A stretch of DNA of 64,000 nt from positions 1 to 64,000 of the forward strand of contig JAHLWZ010000751.1 in the NCBI GenBank assembly GCA_020536535.1, given 5' to 3'. A program made the translations under genes and the position numbers. This document shows positions 23,864 through 36,284 of this stretch, piece after piece. This stretch comes from Pelomyxa schiedti. Lineage: Eukaryota; Evosea; Pelobiontida; Pelomyxidae. Every line of letters begins with the position of its first letter. Positions within the stretch are counted from its first letter, which is position 1. The notes below the pieces were generated by a model. It made no database searches. It was given only the letters and a program-made list of their open reading frames with translations, and was not told where the DNA came from.

Positions 23864-26800
23864 ATGACCACCAACGCCCGCGGAGGCAGCACTCCCCCGC
23901 CACCTAATTCCCCTGCGCCGATGCCACCGCCGCCAACGGTGGCCCCGCCGATTCCACAACAACAGCAAATAAATGGAGGAGGAAGTGGTGGTGGTCCGTT
24001 GTTCCCTACGACCGGCGGCGGAAGTGGCGGTGGCGGCAACGGTACTGGTAGTAGTGGCGGTGGCGTTGCGTCGCACCGTGACAGATCTGAACTGCCGCTT
24101 ATGAGGACGAGATCTGGCCACATGGTGGCTCCTTCTGTCATTTCCGTGCGGGCGCACGTTCCGCCTCCCCCGCCGGCCACAGGCACTCCTTTAGTCGTAG
24201 GCGGAGGTGGCAACAGCGGCACGAACGGCCTTTCTTCGTCTAACAATCGCATCGACACATCCCCAACACCGAATAGTGGTTCGCACACAAATCCAAACCA
24301 GCAGCCATCACAACAACAACCAAATTCATTGCCTTCGCCACAGACACAGACACAAGCTCAAACTGAAACACAATCTCCAACTCAGCAAACTGATACCTCT
24401 GAACTCACACCAGAGGAGAGAAGGTCGTTTGCTGCCAACTTCAGGCTGCTGTTTCAGTATTCACAGCAGGAGCCGGAACCAGATCGACCTGTGGATGACA
24501 GTGGTCTAGAATTACCTCCTACACCAGCTCCTCTCCCTCCTGGAGCTCAACCACCACCACCTTCCCGTATTTCTGAGCTGGAATGTGAGACTGCACTCCG
24601 CGTGCTGATCAACTTATGCATAAAAGGTCACTCAGTTTCCCAATTCAATCTGATAATTCCTCACTTTTCCCAGAATCTGCTAGAGATTGGGTTTTCAAAC
24701 TTGGATTGGGTCCTATTATACATTGTCTGACTGATAAAAGTGAAGTATGACTTGAACTCACGTTTAAATAAACAATTGTTTTCCTAAAATATCTTGAGTC
24801 CCTTTGTTGCCTTTAGCCTCTATCGAATCAGAGTGAGAGTAACCCTTATGAAGGTAATTGTTATGATGGACTACTGGTTGCTGAGTCATGTTGCCATGTC
24901 AGGTTTTCGTTCCATTTCAATTGCTTTTACTTATTTTCTTCCCACGTTTTCAGTAAGCACCCGTCAGCAAGCGGAAGCAATACTTCCACAACCAGTGGTG
25001 GACTCCATCGTTGATATTTTATCCAAAGCAGTCATTGCTGATGTTGTTGAGAAAGCAGTCTGGTTTATGACAAACCTATGTCAATCCAGTATCTCCTCCT
25101 TAAAGCAGGAACATCGTTAATATGCACAGAGGATTCCTGTGATATTCTCACACAGAGTAATGTATGTGACTATTTGCTTGATAGATTTACTACCTGCAAC
25201 GTTCCAAACCTTTTACTTGTAATTGCCACAGTATTAAGAAATTTGATGAATCCTGGTATGTCAACTTATATCACAACTATTATTGAAGTTAAAGTGGGAG
25301 AACGAAAATGGAAGGGAGGAAATGTGTATAGCCTAAATTAGGAATAGATTGCTGTTCATACTATGCTGCAAACAAGTCTATTTTTTGCAAGAAACAGGGT
25401 ATTAAACGGGTATGAATCTTCCAATATACAGGTACTGAAACTCAAATTATGCGAAGGTTATACAACTTTTGGAATCAAAAGAAGACGTCAGTATAATGGC
25501 ATCATTAAACCTCCTATGTGTTCTTGGGGGAAGTGGAGGTATTCGGGTTGAAACAATCTTGTAACTCTTACTTTAATGTCAGAATTGACGGATTTGATCC
25601 GCAAGATAATTATTGCTTCTGGAGCCCTTCCTCCACTATTTTCAATTGCTGCCAATGGCACTGCAACTCAAAAGGAGCGAGCACTGCACATCCTTATTGG
25701 TCTTTCTATGCTTGGTACGATCTAGCTAATGAGTTGGGTCTTACTTGAGTTTAGAGGGAGCACAGCAGAAACTTCTTAATGCTGGGTGCTTGGGTATAAT
25801 GCTTGGTAATAAGCATATGCCACCATTGTGTCTTTTAATTGTTAACAGATTTACTTGGCAACGAACCATATGACACTCTCACCTTATTTGCGGTGATCAT
25901 TTTGCAAAATCTATCATGCTTCCGTAAATTTCTTCTAATATTGTTTCAATTTAACACTCCACAGCGGAGGTGAGATCTGAATTTCAATTTTCTGGACTTC
26001 TTGAGCATCTTAAAAAAATATTGAGCCCTTCTACAAATGAAACACTTCTTCTACACGCTTGTAGTCTCTTGTCCAATCTTGCACTCCATGGTTATATTAT
26101 CCCCCCCCCCCCCTTTCCTCTCAACTTGACATTAGAGCTCATACGCCTGGAAATGCTACATGGTAGAATGACACAACATATCAGGCAATTACAAGCATCA
26201 CCCCAGCTTCCGCCTAAAGTGAGAGATTCTCTAGAATCTACACTTAACAGTTTGAGTGTAACAGGTGAAAGCCATGCTAATCAGTGGCCCCTAACCTAAT
26301 TTCTTTCTCCTAAAAAGTTTCTGCTACTTCTGTTGAAGAGTTCAAAGGTGTACAGCCGCACTCCCAGGTCCGTTCAATATCCACTTTAAATTACAATTGA
26401 AATGCTTGCAAAGACCTGGGTAAGTGGAGGTGCCATGTCTCGCAGAGCACATTGCAAGTCACTTTTTCTTGACCAAGACTTCATTGTTAGAACCCGTATT
26501 GTGAAAGAAATTATGTCCACAGAAAACACATATCTAAAGAGCCTTGGAATATGCCTCAATGTACTACTTTGAGACCTATTTTAAACACTGAAATGAAATT
26601 GTGCAGCACTACAGGAAACCTCTCTTAGATGGGACCCTCATTTCTGTACCTGATGTTGAATTTGTATTTGGCAATATGGAAGAGGTATAACTTCAAAGTA
26701 ACAACGGCACCCAACACTCTGCAAAATAGATTGTTAAACTAGGAAAATCGTTTTTGGAATCTCTCAATGCTACTTTAGACACCTGGGGCCCAGACTCCAT

Positions 26801-27891
26801 CGTCAGTGTCATTTTTACGAATTTGTGGCAGGTGTGGTGTCAACTATGTGAGTGTAACCTTACTGTCCTGTGGAGGGCCCACTGGAATCAGTGTACAACC
26901 GATATCTAGTCAATTACGATAAGCGAATGGAGCTATTCATGTCACACTTTGAGTCAAAGCCTACCCTCAAAGAGTGGGCGCATGTATGCCTTTTTAACGA
27001 GTATCGTGTATAACACATTACTAGCACGTCAGCCAAGAGAAAGAAGTCAACACCTTTGATGTTTGGAGCTTTTTGATTCTACCAATTCAGGTAGCACTTC
27101 TGAAAAGCCATTCTCTAATTCTAAACAGCGAGTGCCCCGTTACATTCTACTTCTCCAAGTACAGCTCCAGTTGTAGTTAAGTTTTTCACTTACCTAATAC
27201 AGAGTCTTTTAAAATCGACTCCTTCAACTCACCCCGATCATATTGGGTTGAAAAACACGATTGCTGTTGGCACTAAACTTCTTGACAGCTTAAATGAAGC
27301 AAAAAGGTGGGCAAACGAAAAATAAAACCGCCAAGGCAACTAATCCGTCAATTTACTAGGGCCTCTGAAAATAAAATGCGTGTACCAGATATTCAGAAAA
27401 ACCTTGTCAACCCCCCCCCCAGAGGTGCCTTCTTAATATCTGTTGAACTTTAACAACAAAATCAGGGCATTGTAACTCCAACCCGCATGTTTGTGAAAGA
27501 AGGTGCCATTCTCGAAATTAGAGGCGAACGCAGCAGCAAATACCGCTATCTGTTCCTATTCAACGATCTGTTGCTCGTCACAATTCAGCAGCGGTTATCC
27601 AAGAAATATAAAATCTTGGCAATAATCGACCTTCGGAAATTGAGTATTGTTGACTGTCCCAATGACCGTATGCTCAACTCCACTCACAAATGCATCCTAC
27701 TCCACTAACCAACAACAGCAAGTACTCCAACCATTCAACACCGATTCAACCTACTCTGGATCACTGACAGGGATCCACAGCAAAATGTATTATCAGCCAC
27801 TGCAACATCCCCAGAAGAGAAAGCAGAGTGGATGGAGCAGCTCAGAAAGTACTCCAAAATAGTAAAATCCTCACCACAGCACAGACTGTAA
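23864..27891 (+). CDS. Armadillo-repeat RhoGEF (DH-PH) protein
   Basis: ATG at 23864 (MTTNARGGST). Residues 1-200 are Pro/Gly/Ser/Gln-rich. From about 24390 a helical armadillo/HEAT region begins: ECETALRVLINLCIKE, RDWVFKLGLGPIIHCL, VDSIVDILSKAVIADV, DVSIMASLNLLCVLGG, LIRKIIIASGALPPLFSIAA, LLHACSLLSNLALHG. The DH domain begins near 26490 (TRIVKEIMSTENTYLKSLG), with PLLDGTLISVPDVEFVFGNM, YNRYLVNYDKRMELF and the CR3 helix KQRVPRYILLLQ. The PH domain (27487-27880) shows VKEGAILEIRGE, YLFLFNDLLLV and the C-terminal helix PEEKAEWMEQLRKYS. Stop at 27889-27891. DH-PH proteins load Rho/Rac GTPases with GTP. More than ten introns; some joins in the 25100-27400 part were not resolved base by base. Confidence 0.83.
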
Positions 27892-28038
27892 AAAAAAAAA
27901 GAAAAATAGGCAGCTTGTTGAATATTAACTACACAACATTTTTTTTGAATCTACACAAAAAAAAACCGAAACCTCTGTCACTTTTGCTCTGTCATGGGAG
28001 GCCCAGTGACAGTAAGGCCTAAGGTTCATTAGGAGCAT

Positions 28039-31000
28039 TCAACAAAGGGAGACACAAACCTCCTTGAGAGAAGCTGGAAAACTTGATAGCACGTTGGCCC
28101 AGTTCTGGGCACCAATCAACGTGTGTATTTGTACAAGGGTATCCAACAGCATTTGTTTTACTTGTGGGGAAGGTTGGTTACTCAGCACACTGTCACAAAA
28201 GTACGGCAAAACAGAAACACTTGATGCTGAGTTGTGTCGAAAAAGTGAACACAGTCCAATCAACACAGTGTCCCTGTGCCTGCCGGCTTTCTTTCGAATT
28301 AATACACAAAGATCCTAGTAGATATTTAAGAGTGGTTACTAAAGTGGTTTCATACTCTTAGGTGTTCCGGGGTCATTAAATTTGTAGCTGATGTTGGTGC
28401 AATGAAGCAGATTTGACATAGGAGAACTGCAGAGTTTCGCAACAGACTTCTGCTTTACTATAAAAACGGCAATTTGGCACTTATTCTGTATAAACCTGTG
28501 TGCCTTGCAGTTGGATTGAATAGCAATCAAATTCCCAATAAGAACTGGGCCCCACACTTGAAAATTTTCATGGTAGTGGATAACGGTTTCACTCAGGGCA
28601 AAACAAGCATGTGTGCACACAGTAACGAGATCTTGGTAAAACTTTTATTTTTAAAAAAATATAGAAGAAAGAGAGGTATTAGGCCGATGAGAGGGCGGCT
28701 CACCTGGATTGATACTTTCCAGAAGGACAGGCATGATGAAACTTAATGACGGGGCAATGTCGGGCACACAAAAAAAAAATAACTCGCCAAAAAGGGCAAA
28801 GCAGCTTTCAAGTAAACTTGGAAAATGAATATTCTTAAGGACATGTCAGTCAGAATAGAGCACAGGAAATAATACCCTTTTTGCTAAGCATGCACATAAA
28901 AGTGGAGGAATATTGAACTGCCTGAAAAGAGGGACAATAGGCTCCCGCATTACTTGAAATATACTACAAAGAAGGTTAAGTGCCATTTCTAGAGCTTCCA
29001 AATTCATCCCCTGGAATTGTAAGATAAGAGAGGTAGTGTTGGAAGAACTCATACAGAGGTTAGAGTGTTCGAGATTAAACCCGAACAGCGCCCAACAAGT
29101 GAAGGCGCATAAGGGGCAAATGTTTGTCCCATTGCAGCAACAATAGCAGTAAAACATTCCATTAAAGGGGCCAATTCTGTACTGTGTATGTTTAGAAAAT
29201 AGTCAAATATCACATACATTGATCCAGTACTTGTCATCAGGAAGGGAGTGCCATTTTGTTCCCAAAGGAGTAAGTAACAGACTTTGGAGAACAGGTGATG
29301 CAGCAACTGCGTCACAAGCACAATCAACAACAGCAGATATGGCCTCATAAAGTGGATACCCCTCACCATTCTTCTGTGATAGTGCCAACATTAAACCACT
29401 CAAAACACTGTTGATGTATGGCATTTGTAGATCCTGGTCTATTAGTTTTTCTGCTACGTGCGTTATAGACCTGAAGGAAATTGAATTAATATAAGGTAAA
29501 CTTCTGAGAAAGGGAAGATAAACCGGCAAGCAGAATCTCTCACTGTCTGGGAAAGGTCGTTATTGATGCAGGTAATGATCCCAGCAAGTATTGGTTGCAC
29601 AATTTGTTCTCCCAGAGATAAAAGACTAACAGCATAACGAGACAAAGTCCAACAAGTGGTCGACCGCACATGAATCTATGTTGGTTAATAAAATGAAATA
29701 ATTAGCAGTGCACAACCTGTGGGTGGAATAATTGTGCTGTAAGGAATGCCGACAAATCTGAAATGTGTAGTAAAACTCCCTGTTTGCATCCTTCAGAAAT
29801 TGCACCAAGGATGAGGATCCCGCACTCTACAACTAGAAAAAATCACAAGGATGTCAAAATCCACTCTAGATACATTGCCATTTATCCGACTTCAGCAACC
29901 CGGATGCAATGGGAAGGAGAACAGGAAGACATAGATCCTTAAAATAGAAAGCTACGGAATCCAAAGCTGCCACAGCAGATTTCCGAATTGTCCACTCGGA
30001 GTTAGAATCACTACAAAAAATTAGAGAAGAGATAGCATGTGACAAAAGGATAGTGATACTATTCAGAGCTCTCCAAGTCCAGTGCATTTGCGTCAGTTAG
30101 GACCATTTTCTTAGGTAATAACTGCAGAATTCTAGGTTTTGTGGAAAAAGAAACATTATTCCAAGGCTTCATGGAAGTTTACTCACTGGGTTAAGTATGG
30201 TCTCAAACTTTCTGCACAAGTGTCGGATGAAAAAATAAGGAGCCAGAATTCACATGCCTCTAGCCCTATTTCTTCGTCAAGATCCTGAAGGCTTTAACAT
30301 AAAATTAGAAGGCAAAGTAATTGATTACATCAGTGCAAGTCAGCATGTAAGAAACAACAGTTGGCATGTGTGGTAATAGGCATTCAGAGTGGAGTTCAGC
30401 AAGGCAACCAAATATTTTGCACAAAGCGAGCTTCACCCTCAATGACTTATCTACCGTCAGCATGACTAGATTCTATTTGAGCTCTCGATTAAAGGTGTTT
30501 GCAATATAGATTTTAGGAAGCTCTCACTTGCATCAGCGAGTCAATTCTCTCTCCAACAGTATCTGGCATAGAGGCAATAAATTCATAAATGCACATTAAT
30601 GAATAATAGCGGAAAGGTTCTGAGTATATGGTGGGATGACTTATGGTGAGGTTGAAAGGTAACCGTGTGTGGATTCAAGAGACTTAACGAGAAGTGGGAA
30701 AATGGTCAGAATAGGCTTTCCCATAGCGCCGTTGTCAAAAGATGATGTGTGATCCTCACAGAGTATGTGTAGGAGGTACAGGCCTCCTTCGACGCAATGG
30801 ACATTGGAATCACAAATTAAGCATGTAACATATGGAAGTAATTCAGGCCAGTCTTTTTTAAACCAAGGAAGAGTCAGCTACACTGATCAATTTAACAAGG
30901 CATACCAAGGAAGGATCTCGGAAGCCTTCCAACCAGTACGGTAATTACGTTTGCTACTGCACGTCTGACAGCAAGAGAACTATCAGCAATAAGTGGCAGG

Positions 31001-31329
31001 ATGGCTGTCTTGATCGCTGCCATTGCTGGCGACGTGGCTGGCACATGCAACATCGCATTTTTTAGGAGAAGTGCAGCCACCTCACGAATGACTTGGGGTT
31101 GGTCAGCTGAATGAAGGGCAAGGAGCAAAAAATTTGACCAATCAGGGAGGCGTCCCAATCTCTCGTGTTGCTGAAAAAGGTTCAGGACTGCGACATAAAA
31201 AGCGCAGCACAACAAAAGAAAATTGTTACGTACGACACGAACGGTTTCCTGCTTGGTTGGATCTAGTGTGTCTCTTAGGAATTCATTCACTTGCACAACA
31301 ACATCTGGCGATGGCGACCACCCACTCAT
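28039..31329 (-). CDS. Transportin (karyopherin beta-2) nuclear import receptor
   Basis: Importin-beta superfamily HEAT-repeat protein that carries PY-NLS cargo into the nucleus. ATG at 31329. The N-terminal repeats read VVVQVNEFLRDTLDP, LPDWSNFLLLALHSAD, VIREVAALLLKNAML and AVRRAVANVITVLVGRL. Central blocks close to transportin-1 are WTIRKSAVAALDSVAFYF, TTCWTLSRYAVSL, ISAVVDCACDAVAA and ELAPLMECFTAIVAAMGQ. The C-terminal blocks are MNLEALEMALNLLCSIF and GAQNWANVLSSFPASLKE, aligning with the end of the human protein. Many exons; stop at 28039-28041. Exon joins between 30100 and 30890 were not followed in detail. Confidence 0.85.
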
Positions 31330-31659
31330 TATCCAATAATTTATTCGAAAAGAAGTCAAAACAAATGCATCTGGACTTGTTTTTTTTTGCAGAAAGATCA
31401 GAGCCGAAGGGGCACACGGCAGGGAAGTGGTGTCATTGTAAAATCACAACGATTTCCCAGTGGTAAGGGATGGGTTTCACTTGCGACGTGTCGGTTCAAA
31501 GATGAAGTGACGACAGGCTCAAAGTGCGAGGCATTGATGTAGATGTGGATATGATTGAGAGCCTCCTGTGTGGTGATTGTTCGTTAATCATATCTTGGCT
31601 TCTTACAAGCTCAAATGCAGTGGCTGAGGTTGGGAAGAAGGGTAGGGATTAGGGAAAAT

Positions 31660-33815
31660 TCAAGGATTAAAGGCATATTCTGGGAGTACACACAGTTTGG
31701 AGTTGATAACAATTTGCTTTTGAGCTCGGCGAGTCTTTGCTGCCTGGGGGGATTTTGGGTAAGCAATAGCGAGCATAAAGGTCACATTAAATTCACGCAC
31801 CTAACGGCGCGATCCTGCAACTGGTGGCGTATGTTGGCCAACTTTGCAGCTAATGAAGCATCTAATGCGGCATCTTCTGGAGAAAGACCAACAGCTTTTT
31901 CCGCCTTGATTGAAACTACAAGATCCGAGAGCACACTGACCACTAAAGCCTCATAAGAACGGCATGGATTCAAATAGACAAGGTACTGTATTGCATCAAG
32001 TGGGGAAGGGCATATGAAAACGGGTCCACCAAATCAGGTAAGTAAAACGGGTGCGGGGATTCAACAAATTGTTCAAACTCATAGCTGTCATCCCACAGGG
32101 TCATAACTGCCCCCTTTCAAGATGCACAAATTTGAGTGCCCTGTTATTTTACTGATTGGCATACTTTGTTTTTGTATACATCGCAGTAGTTTGGACAGGA
32201 AAATAGTGTTATAACAGGAGGCATATCAAACTCCTCCAGGTAATGCTCCTGGGGGATGTTACTAAACACCAAAAAGAAGAAAAAAACCTTAAAGCCTGCT
32301 TCTACAACTTGGTGAGCCCGAATAATTCCGACAAGGTTGTTTACTTTCAAAAAAGATTTTAGAGCTGCGGGACCATAGAACCATGACGTTTGGCGGGGTG
32401 TATTTTGTACAAAATCCGTTTCTCGCCAGGCCTGCCCTTAACAATGAGTCGTGGATGTGAAAGAGAATAAAGAACCCTGAGTTCTTCTGGTGTTGCATTC
32501 ACAGGAAGTTCTTCAAGTGGATCTGACCACAGTAGATCACTGTGATAAACTCTTAAATTTAATCAAATACAGAGTATGTCTACCAAAGAGGGCCTTCCGT
32601 CTCAGGTTCCTTGAAACGATCAATCAACTCAATCTCTCTAATCTACCAGAAGTGTAAAGCGAATTTCAATACACAAGCTTGGACTTATTCCACCATGAAC
32701 AGCCATATAAGTTCCAACACCAGCAGAGTGCAGAAGTGCACATAAAGGAAGAGCATCAAAGAGGGCCAAGAATTCTTGATACAGCTCTTCCGAGTTGTAT
32801 TTAGTCTCACCTTTGCTGAGTCAACGTCAAAGGAAAGATGTGAACTCACACTCAAGAGCAAAAGTCATGTACTCAGCCATCATCCTTGTTTCATGATTAC
32901 CCCTTAACATGAAAATTTGTTGGGGGAAGTGGAGTTTGAGTGCAAGCAGTAGAAAAATGATTTCCGATGAGAAGGCACCTTTTTCCCTACTATTAGCACT
33001 ATTGTGCTTTGAGCAACAAAGTAAAACCTCTGTCAACATAATCCCCCAAGAGCAGGAGCTTTCTATTGCACCAGGTTTTTAAGTCACCAAGCATTTCAAG
33101 TAAGTCGTAAAACTGTCCATGTGTATCCCCAATTACTTATTTAGGGTAAGGCAAGCTGAATAAAGCTGTCAAAAAAAAAATTAAGTTTACTAACTAGTTA
33201 CTTCTGCGTGGAGGAAAAGCACATTCGGTTCTGCTGCAATCAGTTCTCTTCCCATTTTTACCAACTTGATTGCAGCAGGGATGTCAAGTTTTCCTATAGA
33301 AAGTTTAGAGTTAGTAAAAGTGCTGATAAGAGTCAGACGGTTCCTCTCCCTACTCAGGAAGAGGGCGCCAAACTGAACAAGAAAGGGAAATACCTTCGCG
33401 TGCAAGGTGACCTCGTAGAATGTTCAAATTTGGCAGCTCATCATTTGAGAAAAGAAGTTCAGTGGTCAGAGGTCTTGTTTCGGGAATAGGGACAGCCTGA
33501 TAGTGTCAAGAGACAGAAAAGAAAGTGAGTTGAGGTTTTTCTTATTTTTTATTTTTATTTATTTTCTTTAAAACAAAAACCTACCGATACAACTCTCTCA
33601 GTTCCAACCTGCCTGGGCACAAGTTGGGTGTAATCTCTCCTTCCTGCTCTGTTTTTTTTGTTGTTGTTTTTTGTTTTGCCAGTGAGGAAAAGCCAGCATG
33701 CCGAGGCCAAAAACCAACCACTGACAAACCCATTTTGATCTTGGTCTGGCACACTGAATGCTGACAATGGCGTGGTGTGGCATGACACGCTCTTCGGCAT
33801 CTTCCTGCTCATCAT
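31660..33815 (-). CDS. Calcineurin A-like (PP2B) protein phosphatase
   Basis: Ca2+/calmodulin-dependent Ser/Thr phosphatase catalytic subunit. N-terminus from ATG 33815 (or 33800), then ERVVSAVPIPETRPLT, LDIPAAIKLVKMGRELIAAE, metal-site motifs GDTHGQFYDLLEML (usual GDIHGQ), LLLLGDYVDRG, IFMLRGNHETRMMAEY, the HGG region near 32690, NNLVGIIRAHQVVEAGF and LFSCPNYCDVYKNK. Past the core SPHPFYLPDLVDPFSYALPH matches the calcineurin start of the B-subunit helix, followed by a helical segment (LAAKLANIRHQLQDRA) in the place of the regulatory region. The chosen last exon ends at a stop at 31660-31662; this 3' end is less sure than the core. The autoinhibitory segment is not recognisable. Confidence 0.85.
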
Positions 33816-34090
33816 CTTTTTTTTTTCTTGTGCTTTTTTACGCTGGGTTGCAGTGCAACACGGGGATCCAGGAAACCCTGTTCCGTGAAGGAACACTTGT
33901 ATTGATTCTTGTCAAGATCCTCTCAGAGGTGAATACTGGTTACAAGCCCATCACCTACAGGACTCAGTGGTGTGCTATCTCGAGAGCCAAAGATCTGTCG
34001 GACTCAGAGAGATCTTAATCAAATCCAGTGGAAGAAAGATCAAACCCCCCTTTCACGTGCAACGGCACAGGTGTCGTCTCTGCGAAGGAA
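33816..34090. promoter_or_regulatory. Divergent promoter region, calcineurin A / Arf
   Basis: 275 bp between the start of the minus-strand phosphatase and the plus-strand Arf ATG at 34091. Contains a T-rich tract (33820-33840). No coding exon is convincing. Confidence 0.4.
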
Positions 34091-34904
34091 ATGGGATCGA
34101 GGATAGGAAAGGTTTTCGCGCAGAAAGAAATCCGTATGGTGATGCTTGGTTTAGACAATGCGGGAAAAACAAGTTGAGTTGGTCTCCGTCATTTGTCCTC
34201 TTCCCCTTAACTTCTCTTTCGAAACACTCGTGCCTTTCTAACCACACGCACACACTCCCATAATTTGGAAACTTTGGGGGTACTTATATTCGTGTAGCCG
34301 TCTTGTATAAACTAAAACTCGGGACTCTGAGTGTGTGCACAACAGCCACGTTAGGCTTCAATGTAGAGTCGATTAACTACAAAAAACTAAAATTCACTGG
34401 TATGCATCCTCCCTTTATGTTGAACTTTTTTTTTTTTTAAGAAATACAAAAGTTTGGGATGTTGGAGGGCAGGACAGGTTGCGACCCTTGTGGGCTCAAT
34501 TTGTATTTCTCTAAAACATTCGTTCTGTTGATGCTAACTTACTGCTTTAGTTTGAAGGGACACATGCCCTGATTTATGTAATTGACAGCTGTGACCATTC
34601 AAGAATTGAAGAGGCACATAAAGAGTTCATGAGCGTCATCACTGCCCCATCGATGGTTAATGCAATCATTCTAGGTATGGCATGACTGAATTACTTTTGG
34701 TTGTGGTAAACACTGATCCTTTCTATAGTATTTGCCAACAAGAATGATCAACCACACGCCCTAGGAGTGGAAGAAATTACAAACGCATTCTCCCTGGACA
34801 AGCTTTCACACAGGATTCTTCACGTTCAGTCCTGTTCTGCCCTCACAGGAGATGGAATAGAGGCGGGCATGGAGTGGTTGTATAGTCAACTTCACACTCC
34901 ATGA
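34091..34904 (+). CDS. Arf-family small GTPase
   Basis: Vesicle-coat GTPase. Starts MGSRIGKVFAQKEIRMVMLG with Gly2 for N-myristoylation, P-loop GLDNAGKT, then TVLYKLKLGTLSVCTTATLG and FNVESINYKKLKFT (switch I), VWDVGGQDRLRPLW with the catalytic Gln intact, THALIYVIDSCDHSRIEEAH, VFANKNDQPHALG (NKND for the usual NKQD) and SCSALTGDGIEAGMEWLYSQ. Introns begin at about 34172 (in the Thr codon after GK), 34399, 34508 and 34674, and all phases agree; acceptor choice at VWDVGG is fixed by the motif. Full length for the family (about 180 residues). Possibly a divergent Arf or Arf-like protein because several conserved positions differ. Confidence 0.9.
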
Positions 34905-34975
34905 AGATTGGCCTGTCAACCCAAATGTGTAATTTTGTAACAAATTGAGATTTTGACTTGCTGTGGAATAACAAT

Positions 34976-35135
34976 ATTGGACGTTTCAGTCAAAAACCCG
35001 CCACACAAACAAAAAACGAGAACTATCATCAAAATCAAACGAAATGCACTGGGTGCGCCCAGTGGATAAACTTGTTTTTTGTTGGTTGTTTTTATTTTTC
35101 ATTCATTATGCCGTTTTTTGACTGAAACGTCCAAT
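34976..35135. mobile_element. Inverted-repeat element (MITE-like), 160 bp
   Basis: The 21-bp sequence at 34976-34996 (beginning ATTGGACGTTTCAGTC) is repeated as a perfect reverse complement at 35115-35135. Between the arms, CACTGGG-TGCG-CCCAGTG at 35047-35064 forms a second small hairpin. No coding sequence is inside. The structure fits a miniature inverted-repeat element or a structured regulatory element downstream of the Arf gene. I see no clear target-site duplication. Confidence 0.5.
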
Positions 35136-35751
35136 ACCAAACGCTGTCCATTGTCGAGCCAGTTGCCACGCCCACTCCGTCGTTGGGCTACCAAAAAACG
35201 CCACCCCAAAAACTCAGTTACGAGAACCACTACAACAAAACGAAACAGTATCGAAGGCCTAGAAGGCACCTCGTCGTTTCAATGCAAACTCACCCCATTG
35301 GTGTGCCTCGAGGCGGCCGCGGGCCGTGGCGTGGTGCCGGGAACCGGCGGCAGGGAGCCCAAAGGTGCCGCGGAGGAGGCAAACGATAGTGACGTACGTG
35401 ACCCTGCGGGACTTGACTTGGCGCCATGTGTGGGCCATTGGGGGCACGACAGGTCAAATCACCAAATCGGGCGCTATGACTCAAGGAACTCCCCCCGCGC
35501 CGTCATCAGCCACCCAACGTCAGTCACTGGCCAATGACTTGATTCACTCCTTCGACTCTGCAACCTGCCTGTGGTGGCACTTGGGGGTCTATGGGAGAGA
35601 CCACACCAAAACCACTCGATGCACTCCCCTCGTACCCTATTAATAATGTCTAGACTGCATCGAAATCCGGAGCCGGCGACTGCACATAACTATTGGTCAA
35701 CACCCAGATCAAAACCCCGGACCAGACATCAAAATCATAAAAACCAAAAAA
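35136..35751. other. 616 bp without an assignable gene
   Basis: Open frames exist on both strands (for example 35326-35643 plus), with a GC-rich part near 35310-35410, but none shows a recognisable domain or a clear splice link to the small gene at 35752. An in-frame stop lies at about 35641 upstream of that gene. Could include 5' leader or an unrecognised exon. Confidence 0.4.
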
Positions 35752-36284
35752 ATGCCATCGTGGGTCTATGTGGCGGATCTGCACAAAGGCACTACCACGG
35801 CGATGATAACGGCTGCCATCAAAAAACTGGTTGACAAAAGGATCGTCACGATAACCGGGTACAACTACGCCCTTTTTTCTTCTTTTCTTTTTTTTTTTTT
35901 TCTTAACGTCACCACAGAACCTGTATTGTGCATGACGCAAAGAGATCTAGATACCACCATGGCACACCCAGTCATAGGTGGATCGAATTTGGGGTCGAGA
36001 GCGAGCGTGACCAACTGCTTCGCCTTGGTGTTCTCAAGTACAAGATGTCTGCAACTGAAGAATTCACGGCCCCTATAGTTCTCAAGGCTGACCCGCCGCC
36101 CAGCCTGCTCCTGCCGGTTGTCCTCGCTATCGAGCCTCCACATCCCCAGCCTCCTATGCCTAAGCTCTCAGCCACCACAGAGGAAGCTGTACCCGGGAGC
36201 ATAGCGGGCACAACTGCCGCCACAACATCACCCACTACAACTACCTCTTATCATGAAGAGGATGGCGTTATCGTGATCGACTGA
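35752..36284 (+). CDS. Small RRM-like protein with Pro/Thr-rich tail
   Basis: Two exons, 35752-35858 and 35918-36284, separated by a 59-nt T-rich intron with matching phase. The product (about 157 residues) starts MPSWVYVADLHKGTTTAMIT, AAIKKLVDKRIVTITGTCIV, then SHRWIEFGVESERDQLLRLG. The pattern strand-helix-strand-strand, with WVYVADL like RNP2 and HRWIEFG like RNP1, suggests a divergent RNA-recognition motif, but the aromatic residues are not all at usual positions. The tail is Pro/Ala/Thr-rich and ends in acidic residues (EEDGVIVID). Family assignment is weak; the splice structure is firmer. Confidence 0.45.

Noticed and set aside
35079-35643. Overlapping open frames of 68-152 residues after the Arf gene
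   Set aside because: No domain, no consistent start, and frames on both strands are open because of local GC content.
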